Source: Chloroflexota bacterium (GTDB lineage: Bacteria; Chloroflexota; Anaerolineae; UBA4142). From it: 64,000 bases of DNA. Within the stretch, counting starts at the first letter, position 1; each line of letters begins with the position of its first letter. Below the pieces are notes generated by a model, which ran no database searches, had not been told where the DNA came from, and saw only the letters and a list, made by a program, of their open reading frames with translations. The stretch is taken from NCBI GenBank assembly GCA_016219275.1, contig JACRBM010000056.1:1-64000 (forward strand). Direction: 5' to 3'. Positions 8,082 to 15,901 of the stretch are shown here, piece after piece. Made by a program: the position numbers and the translations under genes.

Positions 8082-8153
8082 GATGTCCTTTCGGCGCGGG
8101 ATTGTAGCACGAGCGTCGTGAATAGTCAAAGTGTTTTTTGGTTCGTTCTGTGG

Positions 8154-8159
8154 TATAAT
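8154..8159 (+). promoter_or_regulatory. -10 box of parA; probable leaderless transcript
   Basis: TATAAT ends 8 bases before the parA ATG at 8168, which would put transcription start at or within a base or two of the start codon. No ribosome site precedes the ATG. A clear -35 box is not seen. Confidence 0.5.
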
Positions 8160-8167
8160 CCGGCGCG

Positions 8168-8938
8168 ATGGGACGCGTTATCGCGATCACGAACCAAAAG
8201 GGCGGCGTCGGCAAAACGACCACGACGATCAATCTTGGCGCGGCGCTCGCGGAAAAAGGGCATTACACCCTGTTGCTCGATATGGACCCGCAAGGCGCGC
8301 TTTCGATCGGTCTCGGTTTGCCGGCGTATGACCTCGAATTTACACTCTATTCGATCCTCACTGATTCGCGTATTCCCGTTGCCGCCGTCACGCATCACAT
8401 TCGCCCACACCTCGACCTCGTGCCATCGAACATTGACCTTGCCGGCGCGGAATTGCAACTGGTCGCGATGATGGGCCGCGAATTTATCTTACGCGATGCG
8501 CTCGCAACCGTGCGTGACCGGTACGACTTTATCCTGATTGATTGTCCGCCGAGTCTGGGTTTGTTGACGGTCAACGCGTTGACCGCCGCCGACGAAATCG
8601 TCGTGCCGCTGCAGTGTGAATTTCTCGCGATGCGCGGTCTCGACACGTTGATTGACGTGGTCGCGCGCGTGCAACGCCGTCTCAATCCTAAACTGCGTCT
8701 CATTGGCATCGTGCCGACGATGTACAACGCGCGGCGCGTTCATTCGCGCGAGGTGTTGGATAAAGTGCGAACGACGTACCCGAACAAAGTGCTCCCCGTC
8801 GCCGTGAAAGAGAGCACGCGTTTTGCCGAAGCGCCGGCGGCGCATCGCACTATCTTGGAGCTGGATCGCAGCGGCGAGGCGGCAGAATCGTATCGCGCGC
8901 TCGCGGAGGTGATTATCAATGCCCGACCGGAAGAATGA
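8168..8938 (+). CDS. parA: ParA/Soj family ATPase
   Basis: 256 aa, a normal Soj length. The deviant Walker A KGGVGKTTTTINLG (about 11-24), the LLLDMDPQGALSIGLG switch region, LIDCPPSLGLLTVNAL and VVPLQCEFLAMRGLDTL are all present. ParA ATPases bind DNA non-specifically as ATP dimers and move cargo marked by ParB or another partner. No parB is adjacent; instead the next gene overlaps it by 20 bases and encodes a membrane protein, so this may be an orphan ParA positioning something else. Two parS-like sites occur about 27 kb away. Confidence 0.9.
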   Translation: MGRVIAITNQKGGVGKTTTTINLGAALAEKGHYTLLLDMDPQGALSIGLGLPAYDLEFTLYSILTDSRIPVAAVTHHIRPHLDLVPSNIDLAGAELQLVAMMGREFILRDALATVRDRYDFILIDCPPSLGLLTVNALTAADEIVVPLQCEFLAMRGLDTLIDVVARVQRRLNPKLRLIGIVPTMYNARRVHSREVLDKVRTTYPNKVLPVAVKESTRFAEAPAAHRTILELDRSGEAAESYRALAEVIINARPEE

Positions 8939-9992
8939 TGTGCCCGTGCGTCCCGTGGACGCGTTATTTGGCGACAGCGGCGCGACCCACTCACCGAGCT
9001 ATGTGGTCGAACCGCCGCAACCGGTGGCGGACGTTACGCCGCCGGTCGTTGATAATTTTCCAGAACCGGTGCCACATGCCCCGGTGCTGGGAGAACATGT
9101 GACGCCGCGCGAACCTGAAACGGAGTGGATGCCGCCCTTGCCGACCGCGCGCGCGGACGAACCCGCGCCGCTGTTTGAACCGGCGACGCGCGCGATGGAA
9201 CTGCCGCAACTCGCGCCGCGCGAAGAAGCGACGCCGGCGGAATCCGAGTTCGAGATGCCCGCGCCAACGTACACGCCGCGCTCCGACGAACGTTTCGCCG
9301 CCGATTTGTCGTTCCGCATCGAGCGCTTGTACGACGACGTGAAAATGGATTTGCCGGACAGCCCGGTCGTCGCGCGCGAGTGTATGCTCGTGTTGCGCGA
9401 TGCGCGCGACGCGTTTCTCAAGCGCGATTACGCAACCGCCGAATATCTGGCGCAAATGGTGGACGCGCGATTAAAGCGGAGTATCAAGAGCATTCGCACC
9501 GCCAAAAGCCCGGCGGTCCTGGGTCTGTGGGCGTGGCAAGTGGTCGCGTTGTTGCTCTTTGGAGGTTTGCTCGCGGTTACGTTCATTCAAAATTTGACGT
9601 TGTTCGGCTTGCCCGTCGCGGGCGAACTGATCGCGTTTTTGCGCGTGCTCGCGTGGGGCGCGATTGGCGGTGTGCTTGGTGGAACGTACAATTTACTGTG
9701 GTACCTCCAGCATCGCGATTACGACCCGGCGTTCAATGTGAGTTATTTCGTGCGCCCCTTCCTCGGCGCGTTGGTCGGCGCGATTTTGTTTCTCGGCGCG
9801 CAGGCATTCTTGTTCACCGGCATCGTCGCGTCGTCGTCCGCCAAACCGGGCGATGTCGCGGCAGGGTCGGCGGTATTGTATCTCGTCACCGTTTTTGCTG
9901 GGTTCAAGCTGGATGATGTCATCGAGTACGTGGACGGGTTGAGCAAGGCGCTCATGCGCGGTTCGAAATCCTCGCGTCCCCCAAGCGCGTAA
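8919..9992 (+). CDS. Membrane protein coupled to ParA, unknown function
   Basis: 357 aa. The first 130 residues are rich in Pro, Glu and Ala and look disordered. Residues about 130-190 are helical and charged. The C-terminal half has about four membrane segments (LWAWQVVALLLFGGLLAV, FLRVLAWGAIGGVLGGTY, LGALVGAILFLGAQAFLF, SAVLYLVTVFAGFKLDD). Its ATG lies inside the last codons of parA, so translation is coupled. I do not recognise a family. By context it may be the membrane anchor or cargo of this ParA. Confidence 0.7.
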   Translation: MPDRKNDVPVRPVDALFGDSGATHSPSYVVEPPQPVADVTPPVVDNFPEPVPHAPVLGEHVTPREPETEWMPPLPTARADEPAPLFEPATRAMELPQLAPREEATPAESEFEMPAPTYTPRSDERFAADLSFRIERLYDDVKMDLPDSPVVARECMLVLRDARDAFLKRDYATAEYLAQMVDARLKRSIKSIRTAKSPAVLGLWAWQVVALLLFGGLLAVTFIQNLTLFGLPVAGELIAFLRVLAWGAIGGVLGGTYNLLWYLQHRDYDPAFNVSYFVRPFLGALVGAILFLGAQAFLFTGIVASSSAKPGDVAAGSAVLYLVTVFAGFKLDDVIEYVDGLSKALMRGSKSSRPPSA

Positions 9993-10020
9993 CTGAATTT
10001 CTACGACGAACAAATACGAA

Positions 10021-10057
10021 AACAGCCGGCGGCAAAATCCGCCGGCTGTTCGATTTT
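10021..10057. terminator. Bidirectional terminator
   Basis: AACAGCCGGCGG (10021-10032) pairs with CCGCCGGCTGTT (10039-10050), followed by CGATTTT. It lies between the convergent ParA-partner and oxidoreductase genes. Confidence 0.8.
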
Positions 10058-10085
10058 CATGCGACAGGCAATTTAGAAAATTGCC

Positions 10086-12212
10086 CTACACAATTCGCAC
10101 TTGGCGAATATTCCGCGGGGCAATCGCGTCGGCGGCGAGTGCGCCGGAAATCACGACGGCTTCGACGCCGCCACCAAATGTGTTTGCGCCGGCGAGGTAC
10201 AACCGTTCGAGCGGTGATTTCATCTGCGGGTGCCATTGCCCATGCGCCGGTCCGTAGATCGCGCCATCCGTCGCCCAGTCATAGCGCGCCATTGTCGCCG
10301 GCGTGCCCTCTTCGCGAAAGACGATGTGCTCGCTCAAGCCGGGTATCGCGCGTTCGGCGAGCGCGATCAACTCGTCGCCCTTGGCGCGTTTGCGTGCGCG
10401 ATAATCCGGCGCGCGCCGATCCCAGGATTGCGCTTCGCACTGCGGGATCAATGTGATCAACACGATGCTCGAATGTCCGAGCGGCGCGAGAGTTGGGTCC
10501 ACGTGCGATGGGATACAGATGCCGACTCCCTTACCATCCTCGGTTCGCGCCATCGCGATCGGCGCGATGTCTGGCACATAGTCCACGCCGAGAAACACTT
10601 CGAAAGCGGACGAAGACGCTTTCGATTTTTCGACCTGGGTTACGAAATCCACCGGCAAATGTTCGCGACCGATCAATTCCAAGAACGTGCGGTGCATGTC
10701 CGCATTCGAGATGATCGCTTCGGCGCAGTGTTGCTCGCCGTTCACAAGTTCCACGCCGGTGGCGCGTTGCTGTTCGACTAAGATGCGGCGCACCGGCGTC
10801 CGCAAGTACACCTTGCCGCGATTTTCTTCAATCACACTCACGAGCGCGTTCGCGATTTCTTGCGAGCCGCCCGCCGGATAAAATCCGCCGTCGAAATAAT
10901 AGCCAAAGATCGGCGCCAGGTTGCCGACGGTCAGTGTGTTGGCGTTGTCGCTGAGATAACCGGTGAGCGCGGACAGAAATTCCTTCAAGCGCGCGTCCTG
11001 GAAATATTGATCCAGCATCTGCTTGAACGGAATTTGCATCCACCGAAACGCGTGCGGGTGTGCGCGCGGGTACGCCAGCAAATCGTCCACATTGTCCGGC
11101 GCGCGCGGCACGCCGCCGGTTTTCTCAACGTCCGCGTACATTTCGCGATTGACCGCGCGCATCTCGGTAAAGAACGCGCGCAGGTTCGCGCGTTCCGCCG
11201 GAAATTTTTCGCCGAGCGCGTCCGCAAACACGTCCGCGTCTTCGGGAATTTTCATTCGCAGATCGGGCAGGATGTACTCGTGGTTCATCCGCCGCCAATC
11301 GAGCCGGTCCTCGATGTCGAGCCGGCGCAAGACGTTGCGCACGCTCCCGCGCTCGCCCAAGCCGCTCACATCGTGGACGCCGGCATCGAAGACATAACGC
11401 AAGCGCGTGTTGCCGCGCCGCACACCGCGTTCCCAGGACGTGCAATAGCCGCCGGGGATGAAATGTTGCTCGAACACCGCGACCTTGAGTCCGCGTTTTG
11501 CGAGCAATGCGCCCGCGGTCAATCCACCGATGCCTGAACCGACGACAATGACATCGTGTTCCGTCGGCGCGGTCGGCGGCTGCGCGGTGAAGGTGGGCGC
11601 GTCCCAGTGGTACGTTTCTTGTCGCGCGAGATAGCGCGCCATCGCCCAACGCGGAAACCAACGCGGAAACAGAATCGAAAACGCGATGCCGATGCCGACC
11701 ATCGAGTTCGCCAAGATCGCGGACAAGAAAATTTTCGCGTCCGGCATCGTGACGCTCAGCGCGCCGAGTCCGATGTCGAGCGTAAAGATGACGCCCCACA
11801 CTGCCGTGATGATATTGTTCGTCACACGAAACAATTCATTGTTCCAGTATTCGCGCGGATAATCGTCGCGCGCGTACTGAAACGTGAACGGCGAACGCGC
11901 GAGCAACGTACCCCACGCCATTGCGGCGAGCGTCGTGTTTACGAGAATCGCGTCGTACATTTTGAAAAGCGACGAACCCAGGATGACGGTCACGAGGAAA
12001 TGCGCGATAAAAAATCCGAGCGTGACAAGTTCCATCGCCTTCGCCTGGCGTCGCGTCCAACGATACGCGTTCAACACGAGCGACGCGAGCAAGCCGCTGG
12101 CAATTCCCGCCGTCAACGATCCCGCTCCCGCAAGCGCCCAGTACGAAATCCACGGAACGAACGAAATGAAAACCCAAGCCATGCCGGGAATCCGGCGCGA
12201 AGATTGAGACAT
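10086..12212 (-). CDS. Phytoene-dehydrogenase-like FAD oxidoreductase with N-terminal membrane domain
   Basis: 708 aa from the ATG at 12212, which has GAGGAG 8 bases upstream. Residues 1 to about 215 form a five- to six-helix membrane region (MAWVFISFVPWISYWALAG, LVTLGFFIAHFLVTVILG and others). The remainder starts with the dinucleotide-binding motif VIVVGSGIGGLTAGALLAKR and has the GGYCTSWERG signature and a C-terminal LAGANTFGGGVEAVVISG typical of the CrtI/phytoene desaturase and prolycopene isomerase (CrtISO) group of about 500 aa. The extra membrane domain is unusual. The substrate could be a carotenoid, retinoid or other isoprenoid; no carotenoid genes lie nearby. Confidence 0.8.
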   Translation of the reverse strand: MSQSSRRIPGMAWVFISFVPWISYWALAGAGSLTAGIASGLLASLVLNAYRWTRRQAKAMELVTLGFFIAHFLVTVILGSSLFKMYDAILVNTTLAAMAWGTLLARSPFTFQYARDDYPREYWNNELFRVTNNIITAVWGVIFTLDIGLGALSVTMPDAKIFLSAILANSMVGIGIAFSILFPRWFPRWAMARYLARQETYHWDAPTFTAQPPTAPTEHDVIVVGSGIGGLTAGALLAKRGLKVAVFEQHFIPGGYCTSWERGVRRGNTRLRYVFDAGVHDVSGLGERGSVRNVLRRLDIEDRLDWRRMNHEYILPDLRMKIPEDADVFADALGEKFPAERANLRAFFTEMRAVNREMYADVEKTGGVPRAPDNVDDLLAYPRAHPHAFRWMQIPFKQMLDQYFQDARLKEFLSALTGYLSDNANTLTVGNLAPIFGYYFDGGFYPAGGSQEIANALVSVIEENRGKVYLRTPVRRILVEQQRATGVELVNGEQHCAEAIISNADMHRTFLELIGREHLPVDFVTQVEKSKASSSAFEVFLGVDYVPDIAPIAMARTEDGKGVGICIPSHVDPTLAPLGHSSIVLITLIPQCEAQSWDRRAPDYRARKRAKGDELIALAERAIPGLSEHIVFREEGTPATMARYDWATDGAIYGPAHGQWHPQMKSPLERLYLAGANTFGGGVEAVVISGALAADAIAPRNIRQVRIV

Positions 12213-12313
12213 TGTTTTCTCCTCAGAAAAATTCTTGTTGATTTCTGCGAACATTCTACGCGTGAATCCACTCGCGCACATCATTCCTGGGTCACATTCG
12301 CCGGCATAAATAA

Positions 12314-12340
12314 AGCCGCGCATTTGCGCGGCTCGGTATG
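12314..12340 (-). terminator. Terminator of the two-component operon
   Basis: AGCCGCGC/GCGCGGCT stem with ATTT loop at 12314-12333. On the minus strand it is followed by TTTATTTAT (to about 12305). It lies just after the response regulator stop. Confidence 0.7.
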
Positions 12341-12386
12341 ACTAAAGTAATGCCCTTGACGATAGGACTGTCCGATTACCTGACGA

Positions 12387-13055
12387 CTAGACCCACCCCA
12401 ACTCTTTTGCTTTCAACACGGCTTGCGTTCGGTCGCGCACGCCCATCTTCGCGAGAATGTTCGACACGTGATTCTTGACGGTGCCTTCGGTGATAACGAA
12501 CTGTTCCGCGATTTCGCGATTCGACAAGCCGCGCGCGAGCGCGCACAAAATTTCCATCTCGCGTTCGCTCAACGCGTCGGGCAACGCCGGACGCGCTTCG
12601 CTCGCTTCGGCGCGCGATTCTTTTGCGCCGAGGCGCGTAAATTCCGCGACGACTTTGCGCGCGATGCTCGGTTCGATCAATGCCTCGCCGCGCGCAACGC
12701 GACGCAGCGCGTCCGCGAGAATTTCGACGGAGGTGTCTTTGAGCAAATAGCCCATCGCGCCGGCGCGCAACCCTTCGAACACGTACTCGTCGTCGTCGAA
12801 CGTCGTGAGGATGATGACCTGGGTGTTCGGCAGGCGCGCGCGAATTTGCCGCGTCGCTTGTACGCCGTCCATGTGCGGCATCCGCACGTCCATCAACACG
12901 ACATCCGGCTTGAGCGCGTCCGCCTGCGCGAGCGCATCAATGCCGTCGCCGGCTTGCCCGACGACGCGAATGCCCGGTTGCATTTCGAGCAGAGTTTGCA
13001 AACCCTGGCGCATCAAAGTTTGATCGTCCACGATCAGAACGCGAAGGTCTTCCAT
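12387..13055 (-). CDS. NarL/LuxR-type response regulator
   Basis: 222 aa. A receiver domain (about 1-120) has VLIVDDQTLMRQGLQ, phosphoacceptor Asp in PDVVLMDVRMPHMDG, IILTTFDDDEYVF and LLKDTS. A LuxR-type helix-turn-helix follows (LSEREMEILCALARGLSNREIAEQ, then TEGTVKNHVSNILAKMGV). It is the partner of the sensor kinase encoded 79 bases upstream on the same strand. Target genes are not evident. Confidence 0.92.
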   Translation of the reverse strand: MEDLRVLIVDDQTLMRQGLQTLLEMQPGIRVVGQAGDGIDALAQADALKPDVVLMDVRMPHMDGVQATRQIRARLPNTQVIILTTFDDDEYVFEGLRAGAMGYLLKDTSVEILADALRRVARGEALIEPSIARKVVAEFTRLGAKESRAEASEARPALPDALSEREMEILCALARGLSNREIAEQFVITEGTVKNHVSNILAKMGVRDRTQAVLKAKELGWV

Positions 13056-13061
13056 TGGGAT

Positions 13062-13134
13062 TTTTGATTTTCGATTGCAGATCGGATGATTCGACTACGT
13101 GACTAAACGACTATTTGACCACGCGACCACGCGA
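13062..13134. repeat. Tandem repeat in the kinase-regulator gap
   Basis: About six degenerate units of CGACTATTTGACCACG type fill the gap between the two-component genes. The arrangement resembles the CGATAGTT-type tandem repeat at 15168-15213. Confidence 0.5.
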
Positions 13135-14340
13135 CTATTCGACAACCTGACTCACCGGTAAATCAACCAATAACTCAAAACCGCCCTCCGCGCGATTCTG
13201 CGCGGTCAACGCGCCGTCGAGCAATTCGACGCGCTCGCGCAGACCCAGCAAGCCAAACCCGGTTGTCAGCGCAGACAAATCGCGACCGACGCCATTATCC
13301 GCGACGCGCAGCGAAATGCGCGCGTGGGCAAACTTGACCGTGATGTCCACCTGCGTCGCGCGCGCGTGCTTGTGCGCGTTCGTCAATCCTTCTTGCGCGG
13401 CGCGATAGAGCGTGAGCGCCTGCGCCGGCGGCAGCGCATCGAGCACGGACGCGGATTCGATAACAAGGTTGACCGCGATGCCAGTCGTCGTGCAAAATTC
13501 CTGGGTCAATCGTGCGAGCGACTCGCTCACGCGTAATTCTTGAAACGAGGTTGCGCGCAAGGTGCTCACCGATTGTCGCACCGCTTGCAATGCCTCTGCC
13601 GCGACCGCGCGCGCTTTTTCGATCTCGCTCGCCGCGCGGTCGGGTTCGCGTGCGATGAGTTTCGACGCGGCTTGCAGTTGCACGCTGAGCAACGTCAAGT
13701 GATGCCCGAGCGAATCGTGAATCTCGCGCGCGATGCGACTGCGTTCCTCGGCGACCGAGAGTTCTTGGACGCGCGCGGCGTAGTCGCGCAGTTGCGCGTG
13801 CGCGGTTTCCAACTCTTGCAAGAGACGTTCGCTTTTCGCGCGCGCAGCTTGCTCCAGCCGAAACGACGTCGTCACCGCGCCGAAAAAAATAAATCCGCCG
13901 CCGAACACCAATGCCATCACAATCGCGGTTGTCACGGTGGTAAAGACGAGGTAGGGCACAAGCAGCAAGAGCGTGCAAACAATCGTCCACGCCAGCGCTT
14001 CGCGCAATTCGAGATACAGAAACACCTGGGTGATGGGCAAGAAAAGGAGAATCGGCGCGGCGTTGTCGGTCCAGACCCAAAGGAGCGCCAAGGCAGTCGC
14101 GATCGCGCTCGCGAGCAGTCCGCGTACACGCGGGATGCGCGTCGGTGTTCCGCTCACCAACGGAATTTGAATCACTGTAAAAAGCGCCAACAGTCCGGCG
14201 ATGATCGCGAGGCGTATGCCCGGTGGCGTGCTCCATTCGGTGGCGAATGCGACGACGGCAACGCCGGCAATTGTCACGAACGCGGCGGCGCGCAGAAAAC
14301 GATTCGTCGTCGGTGAAGTGGTGGATGTTTCGGTGGTCAC
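13135..14340 (-). CDS. Sensor histidine kinase (HisKA_3/NarX type)
   Basis: 401 aa. Five or so membrane segments occupy residues 15-160, followed by a coiled linker (RLEQAARAKSERLLQELETAHAQLRDYAARVQEL). The phosphoacceptor is in ERSRIAREIHDSLGHHLTLL, and the HATPase domain shows TLYRAAQEGLTNAHKHARA, RVADNGVGRDL and GFGLLGLRERVELLDG. It has no large extracellular domain, so the stimulus is probably sensed in or near the membrane. It should phosphorylate the NarL-type regulator encoded just downstream. Confidence 0.9.
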   Translation of the reverse strand: MTTETSTTSPTTNRFLRAAAFVTIAGVAVVAFATEWSTPPGIRLAIIAGLLALFTVIQIPLVSGTPTRIPRVRGLLASAIATALALLWVWTDNAAPILLFLPITQVFLYLELREALAWTIVCTLLLLVPYLVFTTVTTAIVMALVFGGGFIFFGAVTTSFRLEQAARAKSERLLQELETAHAQLRDYAARVQELSVAEERSRIAREIHDSLGHHLTLLSVQLQAASKLIAREPDRAASEIEKARAVAAEALQAVRQSVSTLRATSFQELRVSESLARLTQEFCTTTGIAVNLVIESASVLDALPPAQALTLYRAAQEGLTNAHKHARATQVDITVKFAHARISLRVADNGVGRDLSALTTGFGLLGLRERVELLDGALTAQNRAEGGFELLVDLPVSQVVE

Positions 14341-14369
14341 GTTAAATTTTCGATTTCTGATTTTTGGTT

Positions 14370-14502
14370 GAAATTGGAGATTAGAAGTTGGAGGTTAGAA
14401 GTTGGAAGTTGGAAGTTGGAAGTTGGAAGTTGGAAGTTGGATTCCACCCGCCAATTTCAGACTTCCGACCTCTAATTTCTAACTTCCAATTTCCAATTTC
14501 CA
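14370..14502. repeat. GGAAGTT tandem repeat with inverted partner
   Basis: Five to six perfect TTGGAAG units at 14402-14440, preceded by degenerate TTAGAAGTTGGAGG units, face AACTTCCAATTTCCAATTTCC at 14480-14502. The inverted half overlaps the end of the hydrolase gene and encodes its last residues. A related element is at 46987-47068. Confidence 0.75.
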
Positions 14503-15167
14503 CAATGAGCGCCGACAAATTCGTCGAGCGCGCGCGCGTCGAACGGGCGTCCGTGTCCGCTGTAGAGGATGCGCGGTTGCGCGGCTTGGATTCGGCACGC
14601 GCTGTCGAGCGCGGCGCGCGGGTCATCCCAGTACAGCGGAAACGAGACGCGCAGCAAATTCAAAATTGCGTCGCCGACGAACGCGGCGCCATCGTCGCAT
14701 AGAATCGTCACTGACCCAGCTGTGTGTCCTGGCGTGTGCATGACGCGCGCGTCGAGTCCAAACTCGTGGAGCGATGCACCGTCTTCGAGCACGACATCGG
14801 GTGCGAACGTTTCAATCGGCGCGAGCCAACCCAGGTTGTCCATCAGCCATTTCGTGGAATTGATAAACCGATTGCGTCCCGGCGGAATTTTCAAACTGGG
14901 CGTAGCGACCAAAGGCACATCGTCGCGGTGCAACGCGATGGGCGCGCCGGTCAAACGTTTGAGCGCGACCGCGCTGCCGGCGTGGTCAATGTGCCCATGC
15001 GTGATCAGAATCAAGCGCACGTCTTTTTCGGAAAGACCGAGCGCGCGAATTTTGTCGAGGATGCGCCGCGCTTGATGCGGCATCCCAGCATCAACGACAA
15101 TCACGCCGCGCGAATTCTCGATGATGTGCGTGTTGGCGACGCCGGTGAAGAGGGTATGGATGTTCAT
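14472..15167 (-). CDS. Metallo-beta-lactamase-fold hydrolase
   Basis: 231 aa from the ATG at 15167; the longer frame starts in repeat DNA and is rejected. The zinc site is seen in LILITHGHIDHAGSAVALKR (HxHxDH), RVMHTPGHTAGSVTILCDDG and ILYSGHGRPFD. This is the general MBL hydrolase family (glyoxalase II-like and lactonase-like members), and the substrate cannot be assigned. The last eight codons (NWKLEVRN) are contributed by a dispersed AATTTCCAATTTCC repeat, so the natural C-terminus was probably displaced. Confidence 0.85.
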   Translation of the reverse strand: MNIHTLFTGVANTHIIENSRGVIVVDAGMPHQARRILDKIRALGLSEKDVRLILITHGHIDHAGSAVALKRLTGAPIALHRDDVPLVATPSLKIPPGRNRFINSTKWLMDNLGWLAPIETFAPDVVLEDGASLHEFGLDARVMHTPGHTAGSVTILCDDGAAFVGDAILNLLRVSFPLYWDDPRAALDSACRIQAAQPRILYSGHGRPFDARALDEFVGAHCGNWKLEVRN

Positions 15168-15213
15168 AGTTCGATAGTTCGATAGTTCAATAGTGCGATG
15201 GTGCGATAGTTGC
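15168..15213. repeat. Left flank repeat of nuclease-like cassette
   Basis: Tandem AGTTCGAT / AGTGCGATGG units. Read in reverse complement they match the units at 15865-15899 on the other side of the 15225-15833 gene. Confidence 0.7.
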
Positions 15214-15224
15214 ATACATCGCAA

Positions 15225-15833
15225 CTAACGTGCGTTTTGGCAGACGCCTGTTTCTGAATCATGTATTGTTGTATCTATCAAGTCCTGGACAAGCACAGAA
15301 TCAAAGAACATTCTATCGGCATATTTCTCTTTGGGATATTTTATTATTCTCGATCGGATAAATTTCCTTGTATGCGCCAAGGATATGTGGAAGAATTTCT
15401 CGTTACTTTCTATCTCCTTGGCATCATTTGAGAAGAGAATTTTGGCAATTTGAAAGCTCTGCGGTACGATTGTCAATGCTTGCCCAGATACAGCACTGAC
15501 CGCCTGACTGTGATTCGGCGTAAAGCCAAATCGCCCCATCGAGTACTCAATAACATCATCTCTAAAGATTCGAGCCACGTCTAATCTTCCTGTTTTCACT
15601 TCGCAAATGACACCAAGCGGTAGAGTCATATCGAAAAGTGGCAGGAAATCGAAATCCCAATCTTCTGGTTTGCCACCGATCTCTTCGTAGACATATGGTA
15701 GCCTAATGCCAAGTATGTCCACATCTGCACTGTATGCCAGCAATTTTGATCTGTGTGCTACAAAATTGCTGATAGGGAAAAAACCGTTGAGTCTGAGATA
15801 CCAATATGCCCACTCTTCTCCATAATTTGGCAT
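15225..15833 (-). CDS. Putative PD-(D/E)XK nuclease-like protein
   Basis: 202 aa, no close family recognised. YSADVDILGIRLP followed 40-50 residues later by GVICEVKTGRLDVARIF gives the D...ExK order of the restriction-endonuclease-like fold, so DNA cleavage is plausible but not shown. The sequence is visibly AT-richer than its neighbours (about 42% GC in the block at 15241-15300). It sits alone between inverted copies of a short tandem repeat (15168-15213 and 15865-15899), which suggests it arrived as a unit. Start is the ATG at 15833, with AGGAGG upstream. Confidence 0.6.
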   Translation of the reverse strand: MPNYGEEWAYWYLRLNGFFPISNFVAHRSKLLAYSADVDILGIRLPYVYEEIGGKPEDWDFDFLPLFDMTLPLGVICEVKTGRLDVARIFRDDVIEYSMGRFGFTPNHSQAVSAVSGQALTIVPQSFQIAKILFSNDAKEIESNEKFFHISLAHTRKFIRSRIIKYPKEKYADRMFFDSVLVQDLIDTTIHDSETGVCQNAR

Positions 15834-15864
15834 TCAAGAACCTCCTCGGGTAAACATTTTCAGA

Positions 15865-15899
15865 CAATCGCACCATCGCACTATCGCACTATCGCACTA
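15865..15899. repeat. Right flank repeat of nuclease-like cassette
   Basis: Four units of ATCGCACC/ATCGCACT, the inverted counterpart of the repeat at 15168-15213. Confidence 0.7.
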
Positions 15900-15901
15900 A
15901 C

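Noticed and set aside
14402-14440. Possible CRISPR or minisatellite array of GGAAGTT units
   Set aside because: Units are seven bases with no spacers and an inverted partner nearby, so it belongs to the hairpin repeats.
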